A model generated the notes under the pieces. That model had not been told where the DNA came from. It saw only the letters and a list, made by a program, of their open reading frames with translations, and ran no database searches. From assembly GCA_963931925.1 (NCBI GenBank), contig OZ007572.1, forward strand, positions 28,746,909 through 28,810,908: 64,000 nucleotides of DNA. The letters run 5' to 3'. Shown here piece by piece: positions 57,601-63,395 of this stretch (position 1 is its first letter; each line of letters starts with the position of its first letter). A program made the translations under genes and the position numbers. The DNA comes from Onchidella celtica (Eukaryota > Mollusca > Gastropoda > Systellommatophora > Onchidiidae).

Positions 57601-60501
57601 AAGAAACACAAAAAATCACAATTCCTCACTTAGTCAATTCACTTTTCTCCTTGTTGGACACCTTCAGTTTGTTCTCAAGAACAACTCGCTGGTTTTTTTC
57701 CTGTTCCAGCTGACGTCTTGTATCTCTCACATGATCCTGTACTTTCAGTAACGAACTGGGATCTGGAAGTGTACAATAATATGTTTATTCAAAAATCACC
57801 CAGAAAACCCCCAACTGCTTCCAAATTTCATTCAGTTTCACAGTCTCGTAACTCGCACGGGGAAAAGCATCCATTGTACCCAAGATTCCAACTTAAAATG
57901 AAAGCCACTTTCATTATTCATTGACAAGAAAATGATCCATAATTGCTCAGGTTTGTCAACGGTTAAAAAATGTTTCTTAAAAAATGTTTCAATTATTATA
58001 ACATAAACTCAGCCACGCTTTTCCAGTGAATACAGGTCTGCTGATCACCGACATATCAATTTCATGTGCTAGAAATGAAAAAAAATCTCTGAAGAAACAC
58101 TGTCATGATTAATAATTTCCTTCCACCCACTCTCCATCTTTTTAATACTTTTAAAAGCAACAATTTTGTAGAGTAAGAAATTCAGGTAAGGGCAGACATA
58201 AAATCAGACATTAAAATCATTAGTAGATTTAGTAAATAATTGTTAACCCTGCATCAAAATCACAAGGGTTGGCAATGGTGAGATGCTTGCTTATCATTTT
58301 ATTTAGGCAAGTCTAATTTCTCAGCAATTTCGCATGTAAATCAATAGCAATAATTGTTATGCAGTGACAGTGTCATGGGTATTAGTGCTGCTTACCTGAA
58401 ATATTAATGTTGGCCAGCATGTCTCTGTCCTTTGCATAAGCAGGTGTGCTTTGTACTGGGTCCTCAAATTCAGTGGACGTATAGCTAAGTGCATCATCGT
58501 CCAGTGGGTCATTGGGACGATACATAGAGTGGGTTGTAAGAAGTCCTTGATAGAATGACTGAGGCATGCTGGTTCTGAGGAATAAAACAACAAACAACAT
58601 TATCCTTGCTTTTCTACATTCCAAAAACAACAACATTAAAATAACTGTGAGTGTCTCTGATTTATATGTTTTGACTCACAATGATTCTCTACTACCATAA
58701 TTTCACTTCCCTTTCATACATAACATTCCACATCTTTGAGTGTTCATCCAAACTGATAAAGTTTAGTAAAGATTAACTCACATATAATATGACCATCAGT
58801 TATTAGTATCTATATGTAAAACAAACAGCTTTTCCTATTCAATTTTTTCTGCTCATGTTTTCAACTAAAATATGGCCATGGGCAACAGTCAGCTGTCAAA
58901 CAGAATGAAATGTTATGAAGTTATGAATTTAAGAAACAAAAATGACAAACTAACTCTATATTTTTAGAGAGATGTTGCTCCTCCATGCTATTTGGTTACT
59001 CAGTATTCCCCTTTGTTAAAACTTTGTTTTTTATGATAACCAGACTTTCATGAGATGTGAATGGTCTTTTAAATATTTGTTACCTATAACACTATGATTC
59101 CTTTTTATTGATAATAGACAATATTTCCTACCTCTCGTCACCAGGTGTGTCTGATATCAAAGAGTCTTCATCATCACTAACTGCGTGGAAAGGTCCTGTA
59201 GATGTCAATGGAGATGCTGTTGTGGCAGATGTAGTAGCTGGTATCTGAAGCCTTTGTTTGATCTCTTGCACTGCAGAACTTCCAATGTTGACATATACTC
59301 CTGAGCTAGTGGATGACTGTGGGAGTATTTGGCAGTTATGTATAGTCACACAAAGATCTGTCTTTGCAAGTGTGTGAACTGCACATCAATGCTACAAATC
59401 TACCATATTCACTGTTGTTCCACCATCCCTATTTAACATACTGGCATGGTAGTCCACTGTCAAATCAGGGGTTGGCAACCATAATGTTTTATGGCCAAAA
59501 TAGCCAAACTGAGTAAAACGAGTCTGAAATTTGTAACCTTAATGAAAATTCAAATAATTGCAATAACTTCAACACAGTGAAATGAATAGTTTTATTGGGT
59601 TATGAAATAAAGTCACACACTTTTTGTCTTGGATATCTACAACCATTTAAGAGCAATGAATGAAAATGGATATAACACATTCAGGTTGATAACCCTTGAA
59701 AGACAACCAGTGTCCAGTGCCAGAGAATGTGAAAGTAGTGAATCATAGTCAGGAAGTGTGGGATAGCAGCCAGTACTTCACTTTAACGAATATGCAGCCA
59801 TAGAAACATTTTTTGCACAGGATTACCCCCCCCCTCCCCCAATCCCCGTTTTAATGTGTCAATCTCATGAAAATTAGAAGTTAAAATACAATATCGGTGG
59901 TCAGCTGTTGGAATCTCGTTAAAACTAGTCTTTGAGGCTGCTGTTGTAGGGAACTGTAGGGCTACTTTAATTACAAAGCTGGGGTGGAGGAAATACTGTG
60001 CTGTGTTCACTGCACAGCTGAAGCTTTCTATGTAAAATACTGTGGTCCTCAAAGGCTAATTTTAACAAGGTTCCAACAGCCAACTAACGATATGAATTTC
60101 TTACTGATTAAGTACCTCAAAATTGTTGAACTGATTCCTTAAAGTGTCTACTGTAGGCACTAATATAAGAATATGGTATCAGACTATGAATAAATATTAT
60201 TGCTGAAGGCTAAAACTGTATGTAAAACTTTGGACAAATCTGTTAAGGAACACAAACTGTCATGAAGTCCCTGAGTCCTCTTACCACTGGTGATGGCTTC
60301 GGGGAGACAGCTGGCCTTGGTGATAATGCTGGGGGAGGGGACTGGAGCTGAGCTGCTGGAGACACATTCTCTTTCTCTATTCTTTCTTCATGCTGTCTTA
60401 ATTCCTCCTCTTCTTTCTGTTCCTCCTCTAATTCTGCCTCCCTTTTCTCTCGCTCGATCCTCTCTCTCTGGAACTGCTCATCAATGCGGTTCAATTCTTG
60501 C
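20816..60501 (-). CDS. ANKRD26: ANKRD26-type centriolar coiled-coil protein, last 32 exons
   Basis: Exons on the minus strand: 60285-60501, 59132-59316, 58396-58574, 57630-57762, 56732-56812, 56249-56347, 55457-55541, 54590-54730, 53259-53336, 52642-52746, 51973-52107, 51113-51192, 50694-50778, 50309-50365, 49923-50042, 49257-49303, 48615-48756, 47252-47440, 46532-46747, 45758-45877, 44339-44410, 42783-42818, 41528-41623, 32611-32661, 32093-32166, 30968-31037, 30006-30101, 27654-27776, 25541-25726, 24981-25159, 21516-21688, 20816-20937. All phases agree; together they give 1,256 residues and the stop. Similarity to vertebrate ANKRD26 runs in order: EEEKRKNAEILLAKTKEQL, KERAAKEKLESE, LHATDTKLNSMENE, ELNRKLDEVNRFL and the final STQDYIDILKRKYCL (human ASREYVQVLKKNYMI). 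Vertebrate ANKRD26 sits on centriole distal appendages and recruits PIDD1. The ankyrin repeats must lie right of the window. Confidence 0.85.
22048..24853 (+). mobile_element. 5'-truncated LINE (non-LTR retrotransposon) in an ANKRD26 intron
   Basis: The copy starts inside the endonuclease domain, near GGTACTCGAGTGGGAGC, and runs through the complete reverse transcriptase to a short 3' UTR ending in an AAC-rich tail (about 24829-24853). It lies in the intron between ANKRD26 exons 24981-25159 and 21516-21688, in the opposite direction to the gene. No clear target duplication was found. The truncation is the usual result of incomplete reverse transcription at insertion. The uninterrupted 894-codon frame suggests a young insertion. 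The clade could not be fixed by eye. Confidence 0.9.
22057..24741 (+). CDS. LINE ORF2-like protein: partial endonuclease, reverse transcriptase, zinc finger
   Basis: The open frame (894 codons) has no true start because the element is truncated; its first codon is GTG. Residues 1 to about 105 are the end of an APE-type endonuclease (NENGQRLLELCS, TSWRHPRSGHWHQLDLI, and DTDHALV as the SDH motif). Reverse transcriptase follows: KGDCNNYRGISLLSI near residue 390, motif A FVDLTKAFDTV near 463, motif B GVKQGCVLAPTLF near 525 and the catalytic FADDA near 583. A C-terminal region has GSETWTTYSKHE and LRWLGHLHRME, ending in a CxxC...HxxxC finger (CNHCHRT...HERSC). This LINE type is often annotated as craniofacial development protein 2-like. 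Confidence 0.92.
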   Translation: MGADHSAWPKCIGHFGIGNINENGQRLLELCSVNSLCVTNTYFDLKRCQRTSWRHPRSGHWHQLDLILSRRKSLGCIKITRSLHSADCDTDHALVVSKIKISAKKIYRSKAPSIPKINVTAIRDESNRRSFEKLFAESMDNVTQCDSVDETWNTLSSKIHDCAIKSFGQHKVSNNDWVAQNSEILLPLIEQKKSAFNEYNKNCNQSTKTCLKNAKAKLQLEVRRCANKYWTHLCNSIQEANEKGDMKTAFSQMKVALGPIITKSAPLKSVNGEPITDTNEQLNRWVEHYSLLYSTEKNIPPDFEEHLQKLPIMAELDAEPSLVELSNAIDHLSAGKATGSDNIPAEVLKDLKGPLLPHLYNLLLQCWKEGVIPHDMRDAKIVTLYKNKGDKGDCNNYRGISLLSITGKAFARVILCRLQQLAEKVLPETQCGFRSKRSTIDMIFALRQIQEKCKEQNRPLITCFVDLTKAFDTVSRSGLYAVLKSIGCPPTLLKLIASFHTDMRACVNFEGCTSNSFAVNSGVKQGCVLAPTLFGIYFAALLKNAFGQCSGGVLINTRVDGSIFNVARLKAKSRTEHIMLQELLFADDAAIVAHDETTLQALINSLAKACDKFMLKISVSKTVVLTQGLRNSNPIMLNGSPLEQVGKFCYLGSTISGSTDITTEINARIGKAATAFGKLSKRVWNNSKLTIKTKVLVYQTCVLSTLLYGSETWTTYSKHERSLNSFHLRCLRKILKIKWQDRISNIEVLSRANIPSTQALLGKKRLRWLGHLHRMENDRIPRQILYGELATGNRPRGRPHLRFKDTCKVTMKAFNIDPNEWENLASDRSRWRQKLRSGTLAIDFKAKETYLTKRQRRNENTRQSEPKRLTCNHCHRTLGSNIGRISHERSCQSK
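24981..27776 (-). CDS. ANKRD26: ANKRD26 exons 28-30, conserved C-terminal coiled coil
   Basis: Exon 27654-27776 encodes RNDLNHSHPLLGDVLALRQS and a basic helix KKMNRSRRKMESEIQFLE. Exon 25541-25726 encodes AELEAKYRLELNRKLDEVNR then FLDSQSHLRDRLDTSR, and exon 24981-25159 encodes EMEAKRFRELYESEMKWRMR followed by ISDQLQLATEKG. Human ANKRD26 has EIAEKLKEVNLFLQAQA and YKQLYLEELKVRKSLSSKL at the same places. This is the best-preserved part of the gene and fixes its identity. Confidence 0.86.
28054..28575 (-). repeat. inverted-repeat family B, copy 1, with LINE tail inserted
   Basis: The left end reads GTCAACAGTTGGAATCTC and the right end AAGTTCCAACACGCAAC, an imperfect inverted pair related to the family B ends at 31378-31935. 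The internal segment near 28430-28530 matches, inverted, the segment near 31765-31860 of that copy (GAGAAAATACTGAGTTGTG, CTCAGCTATAGCT). The middle is interrupted by a LINE 3' fragment. Confidence 0.5.
28118..28412 (-). mobile_element. LINE 3' fragment (second LINE type)
   Basis: Minus-strand reading gives IRQRQLKFLGHI, EHLAVTRKIEGRKNRGRQ and, after one frame change, LRLADDRAEWRVMIANVC followed by a stop. This is the typical C-terminus of a LINE reverse-transcriptase protein (RQLEFLGH ... GKIEGKRSRGRQ ... DRxxWRxMVANVC). The 3' end is a TGA/TGACGA short repeat near 28120-28132, also usual for LINEs. It differs from the LINE at 22048-24853. Confidence 0.7.
30006..32661 (-). CDS. ANKRD26: ANKRD26 exons 24-27
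   Basis: Exons 32611-32661 (IADLERNKQTSESQLGE), 32093-32166 (EKKRSNIANEERRTLETRLE...), 30968-31037 (NQQLQKEVNTLKVHLKSAKN...) and 30006-30101 (ETGGSPRLDPRYADFRRD...) encode charged coiled-coil helices followed by a short non-helical segment rich in D, R and P. Splice sites are canonical (donors GTAAGT, GTAAGT, GTGGGT, GTAGTC) and phases are continuous. The non-helical 32-residue exon has no obvious vertebrate counterpart. Confidence 0.75.
31378..31935 (+). repeat. inverted-repeat family B, copy 2
   Basis: The left end ATATCGTTGGTCGGCTG... and the right end ...CAGCCAGCTGATGATAT form an inverted pair. The copy is about 0.56 kb, has no transposase, and sits in the ANKRD26 intron between exons 30968-31037 and 32093-32166. 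A plus-strand frame of about 150 codons across it is a chance frame; its sequence recurs piecewise in the other family B copies. Confidence 0.65.
33825..34445 (-). repeat. 3' LTR of the Gmr1-type element
   Basis: 621 bp with TG...CA ends, matching 39839-40459 at all but one position. A purine-rich stretch next to its inner edge (about 34446-34460, GGGGAG on the minus strand) is the likely polypurine tract. Confidence 0.95.
34446..35214. other. non-coding tail of the LTR element between pol and 3' LTR
   Basis: About 770 bp with no env-like or other convincing frame; AT-rich. Confidence 0.6.
35215..38685 (-). CDS. pol: pol of the Gmr1-type element (PR-IN-RT-RH order)
   Basis: A 1,156-residue frame. 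In order: aspartic protease motif DTG at residues 69-71; integrase HHCC zinc domain near 255-297 (HDSIVGGH ... CRSCDIC); integrase core with the D, D, E positions in VDLVGPI, SDQGTQF and GLVERFN; a GPY-type module (QWKGPYKVV); then reverse transcriptase (SPIVVVKKKDGS, FSRIDLSKGYWQ, YVDD near 893) and RNase H (ATDASDRGLGA, QTDHRSLEF). Ty3/gypsy elements normally have integrase last; having it before reverse transcriptase marks the Gmr1 group. The frame begins shortly after gag ends. Confidence 0.93.
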   Translation of the reverse strand: MIAADESSRQDATTADTSINVQAVMKDGKLQLAVPVTCGGCSDGRTVVKLKLPVMKGLIGNRAVDVLRDTGCEGVVVRRALVDDGQLTGGKKLIARIDNSLLAAEEAVIDVKTPYLTGKVTALCLPETICDLVVGNVDGAKDPYDPDTEVMVGAVTTRAQEKRKDRSTSLKVPRAERHAGVDREELIRLQEEDEVIRKSEQKKIPTNRGNKSVHFEKHGGVLYRIYKDLRQATVIRQVVLPEKLREYVLSVAHDSIVGGHLGVKKTKDRVMSNFYWPGIEGDVARYCRSCDICQRTVNKGATPKVHLQSMPVVDVPFRRVAVDLVGPIDPPSEGGHRYILVYIDYATRYPEATPLKKIDAETVAEALVNIYSRLGVPEEILSDQGTQFMSDVMKETNRLLGIRQSTTTVYHPMCNGLVERFNGTLKKTLRRLCAEQPKQWHRYINPLLFAYREVPQESTKFAPFELLYGRTVRGPMHILRQLWTKDVEEPETKTSYQYVMELRERLEDTWKLATEELSKAQGRQKTYYDRKARERKFRPGDEVLVLLPTNTNKLLVQWKGPYKVVSVVGVNDYGVKMGAKEKTLHANLLKRYIPRTSKAAAVATEPRPIVTEMCGMDNSRRDTTPEHVNAIKDGGGDSAETVLAEDDMMDKSQPVESAGMTIIEDCDLEGDNGGTTEDLADLGSWDQNEGYRDVQYGTQLTSEQRQELCDVVKNYQHVFTNLPGCCQLGEHRIDLTTEVPVRQRPYPVPYAMRDSLKEELSTMERLGIIRRSSSAYASPIVVVKKKDGSNRVCIDYRRLNKITVFDPHPTAAPLEVFQSLSRGKLFSRIDLSKGYWQVKVREQDIPKTAFVTMSEHYEFIRMPFGMMNSGATLNRIVKPIIRGMNNVTAYVDDLLIHTETFDEHVKTLKDLLQRMDQAGLTARPSKCLIGTSEVDFVGHLVGEGMIGLLEENVCKVRDAPRPTTKKEVKAFLGLVGYYHEFIPNFSAIASPLSDLLRKGQPNIVQWDETQEKAYTSLKNVIISKPVLCLPDFSKEFVLATDASDRGLGASLMQEHEGKLYPVAYASRKLLPRETKYSVSERECLAIVWAVKKFTLYLYGKEFVLQTDHRSLEFLNSAKFDSPKLLRWSLFLQSYRFRIHYVKGRENVCADFLSRVF
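38716..39729 (-). CDS. gag: gag of the Gmr1-type element, SCAN-like capsid domain and two zinc knuckles
   Basis: A 337-residue frame. A charged Q/E/R-rich coiled N-terminal part is followed by a capsid region with VRDLFVREQFMDACPPDLAT and RKPKTLQDIADSAEAYL, which resembles the vertebrate SCAN domain, and two CCHC knuckles at the end (CHRCQRPGHKATEC and CYLCGKPGHVRRMC). The link between Gmr1-like Gag and the SCAN domain is established for this family. Confidence 0.9.
   Translation of the reverse strand: MSEVIGRLSQEADSMELTGQERRDYLREGLERERQLEAQRQEKEAERQAREKEAERQEKEAERQLEREKMNHELEIERMRQQRGGNDSAQKTDDHASSKRPKLPAFQDKKDDLDSWLLRFERFAETAEWPRSTWTTSLSALLTGRALECFCRLPIDEAKDYDKVKEALQKRYNLSEDGYRLMFRQGKPEDGEDVGMFLTRIKTYLERWIKLSKTEETYEGVRDLFVREQFMDACPPDLATHVRERKPKTLQDIADSAEAYLVARNRTLSGSARLQSRPVRQRPNGDRSPQVCHRCQRPGHKATECRAKLNDKGELKCYLCGKPGHVRRMCPAQKDMG
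39818..39835 (-). other. primer binding site for tRNA-Pro
   Basis: On the minus strand TGGGGGCTCGTCCGGGAT begins 3 nt after the 5' LTR. It is the complement of the 3' end of tRNA-Pro and is the same 18-mer known from murine leukaemia virus. Confidence 0.92.
39839..40459 (-). repeat. 5' LTR of the Gmr1-type element
   Basis: 621 bp, one difference from the copy at 33825-34445. The adjoining GACTC matches the duplication on the other side. Confidence 0.95.
41528..45877 (-). CDS. ANKRD26: ANKRD26 exons 20-23
   Basis: Exons 45758-45877 (SELDESMQQLQIENARLEAE...), 44339-44410 (VRSSLEALCANLKSTSAHLE...), a 36-nt micro-exon 42783-42818 (SEENGFEDSRLD) and 41528-41623 (ARDHKTLYDQEMKSRSKLG...). All are phase 0 at both ends, so any could be skipped without shifting the frame. 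The last exon has a tandem acceptor TAGCAG that allows one optional Gln. Its EARDHKTLYDQEMKSR resembles EAKRFRELYESEMKWR in exon 24981-25159, hinting at an internal duplication. The micro-exon is the least certain. Confidence 0.72.
44585..44760 (+). repeat. dispersed repeat family A, copy 1
   Basis: It contains GGAGAAAGCATGTCGACGTG, GTACTAGGAAGAAGCAAGA and GGAGGAGACCCGACCAGAAA. The same order of blocks occurs near 62395-62575 and 63255-63395. There is no coding capacity; it is probably a SINE or MITE of unknown origin. Confidence 0.65.
44836..45607. mobile_element. piggyBac-like MITE
   Basis: The ends are inverted, CCCTCACCCTGCGC at the left and, read from the right, CGCTCACCCTGCGC (13 of 14). 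TTAA flanks both sides (44832-44835, 45608-45611), the target site of piggyBac elements. The 772-bp body is GC-richer than its surroundings and has no transposase. It lies between ANKRD26 exons 44339-44410 and 45758-45877. Confidence 0.75.
46532..50778 (-). CDS. ANKRD26: ANKRD26 exons 13-19, central coiled coil
   Basis: Exons 50694-50778, 50309-50365, 49923-50042, 49257-49303, 48615-48756, 47252-47440 and 46532-46747. Readable pieces are RRERESLSREMERKEEEIAM, HLNQRLHATDTKLNSMENE, SLMERTSQMQQIKQELDRL, HSAKLQAKVENLQEK, ENLSLRQQLDSLKLNAGG, MVKKLSHAEASLQIAMR and EQERAQLKAEIEKLQHRYQ. Human ANKRD26 has LFKTESKLNSLEIE, LLRQQLDDAHNK, LKKQSMSEASLEVTSR and INLEDETQDLKKKLGQI in the same order. Heptad-like leucine spacing runs throughout. 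Confidence 0.85.
47521..48053. mobile_element. candidate MITE with 20-bp imperfect inverted ends
   Basis: The left end CTGCTCTACGATAATGGCATA pairs with the right end, which reads inverted CTGCTCTATGCTAATGGCATA. An inner CAGACTTATG motif is repeated near 47547 and 47840. No clear target duplication. It lies in an ANKRD26 intron. Confidence 0.45.
51113..56347 (-). CDS. ANKRD26: ANKRD26 exons 6-12, conserved coiled coil and polyQ
   Basis: Exons 56249-56347, 55457-55541, 54590-54730, 53259-53336, 52642-52746, 51973-52107 and 51113-51192. Pieces: MSEEEEKRKNAEILLAKTKE (human NQEEEKRRNADILYEKIRE), AKQRAELTMRNLQIKMR, VTHANNARSLQEQINEDQHK (human REQNARILQDGILTNH), an 11-residue polyGln coded by mixed CAG/CAA at about 54600-54632, then KLKAELYALKMEMDRQR, EKERAAKEKLESE and IDSLKTRLTAANQEMDKAIR. 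Human has ENEKQSKERLEAE then VESYHSRLAAAIHDRDQ. This is the strongest stretch of colinearity with vertebrate ANKRD26. Confidence 0.88.
51305..51580 (+). repeat. tRNA-derived SINE
   Basis: A tRNA-like head ends in a perfect T-arm (CCAGG loop CCTGG, with B-box GGTTCAAATCC near 51370). It is followed by a body with CATGTGCACGTTAAAGATAC, a block typical of molluscan SINEs, and an AT-rich end near AAAATTAAATAAA. It lies in an ANKRD26 intron, opposite to the gene. Confidence 0.7.
52433..52508. repeat. inverted-repeat family B, minimal copy
   Basis: About 75 bp: AATCGTTGGTCTGCTATTGG at the left pairs with ACAACAGCCGACCAACAATA at the right, with almost no interior. It can fold into a near-complete hairpin. 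Confidence 0.55.
53416..53672. mobile_element. MITE with 34-bp perfect inverted ends
   Basis: Positions 53416-53449 are the exact reverse complement of 53639-53672; the ends begin ATATCGATGGCCTCGGGC. The interior is about 190 bp, AT-rich and non-coding. A TA duplication fits both sides if the ends start at TCGATGG. It lies between ANKRD26 exons 53259-53336 and 54590-54730. Confidence 0.85.
56732..60501 (-). CDS. ANKRD26: ANKRD26 exons 1-5 of those visible: charged and disordered region leading into the coiled coil
   Basis: Exon 60285-60501 encodes a highly charged helix (QFQRERIEREKREAELEEEQ) and a Pro/Ser-rich tail. Exon 59132-59316 encodes a Ser/Thr-rich segment with SDDEDSLISDTPGDER. Exon 58396-58574 encodes RPNDPLDDDALSYTSTEFED, like the acidic DDLDSSSDTASEDYD of human ANKRD26. 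Exons 57630-57762 and 56732-56812 begin the coiled coil (VRDTRRQLEQEKNQRVVLEN, LTELKSTLEQTQLDLEAQIR). The first exon starts one base into a codon, so at least one more exon lies upstream; none could be recognised between 60502 and the window end. Confidence 0.82.
59890..60092 (+). repeat. inverted-repeat family B, copy 3
   Basis: The left end ATATCGGTGGTCAGCTGTTGG pairs with the right end CCAACAGCCAACTAACGATAT. The interior shares TGTGTTCACTG and TCTATGTAA...TACTGTGGTC with the copy at 31378-31935. A C-rich run precedes it near 59826. Confidence 0.7.
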
Positions 60502-60566
60502 CTGGGCAGAACAGAATAATAATATTCCAAATGAGGTCCAAAGAAATTAATTATTTGAAAGTGATT

Positions 60567-60842
60567 CAGTGGCACGCAGAAAGGGGGACGGAGGGGGCCA
60601 CTGCCCTGGGCATCCACTTCAGGGGACATCCAATCAAAGAGTGAAATTAAAATTAAGTTTTTTAAAGTTTAAAATTATCGCGGTTAACTTCGATGCACAA
60701 GCTGCCCTACAGTCCCACAGGCTGGTGTAAATGTGGATCGGTGTTTTAATAAGCCATACCATGCAGAGCAGAAAAATTTCAGTCTTGGGGAAACCAATCA
60801 AGGAGTTGGCCCCAGGCATCACCCAACCTCCCCAAGCCACTG
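60567..60842. mobile_element. short hAT-type MITE
   Basis: The ends are inverted CAGTGGC. The flanks AAGTGATT (60559-60566) and AACTGATT (60843-60850) agree at 7 of 8 positions, as expected for a hAT insertion. The 276-bp interior is non-coding. It lies just upstream of the first visible ANKRD26 exon. Confidence 0.55.
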
Positions 60843-62394
60843 AACTGATTGTGATAGGCAGGACAAAAATCACATGGTGGTCCTCCAGTGACACTGGACA
60901 CTCTCCTCAGAATGAGTAATAATAGGAAAGACTGTTATCTCAAGGATAGGAGGGCTATAATAATATCTAGTACCTGACATTACCATGCAAAGGATACTTC
61001 AGGGCCACTTAGTCACTTACAATGACAATACTTATAAGCCTGCCAGCCAACAACCAATCACCCCCCCCCCCTTCCATACAGACAAGCGCGCACAAGCATG
61101 CGCACACATGCAGACACTATTCCATAATAATTATTATGATACAGCCTAAGCCATTTGGCCCTGCAAATAATGCTCATTCAACAACATACGGCAGAACATA
61201 ATCTTATGCAGTGGCGGGAGTTTCCTAATGGTGTAAGTTTAGCCCCCCCCCCCCTCTTTTTTTTCCCGTATCGCTACAGCCTGAGTGACAGTTAAAAAAA
61301 TTACAAGATTAATTTTCTGAAGTGTCTGCAATGTATCGAGCTATTATGTTTATCCATGGCTCAAGCAATCTTTTAAAAATGTTATTATGACGGTAAAGTA
61401 CAATAATTTTTTTGTTTGTCTTTGTTTCCTTTGAAAAGCCCAGCCCATGGGAGACTATTTGACACAAATTCAGTTTCCTTGCCTGGAAACGAGCGCGTAT
61501 AAGATCTGTAGACCATTGATGTTGACACAAATTCAATTTCCTTGCCTGGAAACGAGACGTTGATTATTATGGAACACTTCTAGATAAGAAAGAGAGAGAG
61601 AGAAAGAGACTGAGAGACAGAGAGAGAGAGACAGAGAAGGGGGGCGCAGGTTTATCTTGAACAATGTTGGGTACCTCATTTAGTAATAATAATAATAATA
61701 ACATCATCACCCTCTCCCCCACCCCCGCCCCAAAGCTACATCCAACCCCCAAAAAACAACAACAACAAATGTGACTTTATTCATGCATTATGATGATCAC
61801 AATGTCATAGCGACAAAGCAACAAGCCCCACACATTTCATGCTTCTGCAAATCCCATCCAAGCCAACATCTCAGACCACGCCCACTGACCTCAGGAAAAC
61901 TTGACCTGTGATTCCCGACAGCAGCTGTTGATATTCGAATAGTACTGGCATAACCTGGGGTTAATTTCCTTTAGATATCTCCAGTTTCTCACACATTCTT
62001 AAACCCATGTGTTTGTATTTTCAGCAGTCATTACACATAAACATTGACTATACTATTCGCACCAACGGCAATCGAAGTGAAGCACTTTGGTCATGACAAA
62101 CACAATATCTATGTAAAAAATCTATAGTCCTCTCCTAAAACTACGAATAACGCGAAACAACGAACAGTCTTATGTCTGCAACTCACTTCTGTCAATTCTA
62201 TATGCTACACAGCAATACAATTTTTTTTAAAGAAAAAAAAAAGGGGGGAGGGGGGAATGAGGAACAGAATATAACAAGCCTGCCAAACACAAATGAAAAA
62301 GTCGGATGAAGAGGAAAAATGTCCCATAATTGAATTAGTGTAACACCACAGTACCGGTACACCGTACACCAGATTTCTGAGCACAAACGACAGT

Positions 62395-62575
62395 GTAGGG
62401 GCCTAAGTTTCTCTCCCATGCAACCAGTCACGTCTGCGTTTAAGTTAGGAGAAAGCTTGTCGACATGATAACGGTCACACCGTGCTGAGAAAAAGTAAGA
62501 CAACTGACAGAATATAATAGATCGATAGTACAGGAGGAGATCCTACCAGAAGATGTCACGGACATTTCTATTCCA
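62395..62575 (+). repeat. dispersed repeat family A, copy 2
   Basis: GGAGAAAGCTTGTCGACATG, CGTGCTGAGAAAAAGTAAGA and AGGAGGAGATCCTACCAGAA follow the same block order as copies 1 and 3. Confidence 0.6.
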
Positions 62576-63254
62576 CATCGGAGAGAAAAAAAATAAAAAA
62601 TTCTCAATTGGAATGAAAAAAAAAAAAGGCAAATGAAACGTGAATCAAATGATCACTAATGACAATGATCAATGTGAATAGGGATTATACCGATACTGAA
62701 AACCTAATCCCGATATATCCCCGACACGAAGCCCCTGTCATGTCATCAGCTAATAGCACCATGGAAAAAGGCATAACGGGATCAGTTCGCACAGTGTTAA
62801 ACTTGATAAACACAGCCAGGCCCCACTGGGGTCTCGGTCTGAATGTTGTAAGGACTGATTTTCTCGAGGTGGGATGATATACACATAATTTTAATGTTCA
62901 TCACCACTCTGACCACGAAAAGAGACACAAAACGCTGCGGTTCAGATATCAACACCGAATCCCTCAAAATTATAAAAAAAATCGCGAAAAATATGCATTG
63001 CAGAATCAACACTCAGGCGGATGGCGCGTTAGATCAAGTTAATTTTGACACAGTGCGCATTAAATCAAGAGTTTTGACGTATCCGAACTAGTGAGACAAA
63101 GCTATTTCAGTTTCGCCACAGCGCGAGATCCCGTTTACTTCCACAGTCCACATCTCACACTAAAACCCAGAAAAAAAAAAAACCCCACAGATCTGACAGA
63201 TCTGCGCTATAAGCCTAAATTTTTCTTTCTAGACTGCTTCATTTCCTATGCTTT

Positions 63255-63395
63255 TTCGGGGTTTGAGCTTGAATTTGGAGAAGCACGTCGACACGAGGAT
63301 GGCCTCATTGTGCTAAGAAGCAGCAAGAGGACAGACAGACAATAGCAGAATGATGGGACAGAGGGAGAGCCTACCGGAGGCGCCAATGAGCGTTG
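63255..63395 (+). repeat. dispersed repeat family A, copy 3
   Basis: GGAGAAGCACGTCGACACGA, TGTGCTAAGAAGCAGCAAGA and GGAGAGCCTACCGGAGGCGC match the family A block order. The three copies differ enough from one another to be old. Confidence 0.6.

Noticed and set aside
20816-60501. Rootletin, CEP250 or myosin-like coiled-coil gene
   Set aside because: The ordered matches to ANKRD26, above all the acidic DDLD-like segment, EEEKRKNAEILL and the C-terminal motif, fit ANKRD26 better than other long coiled coils.
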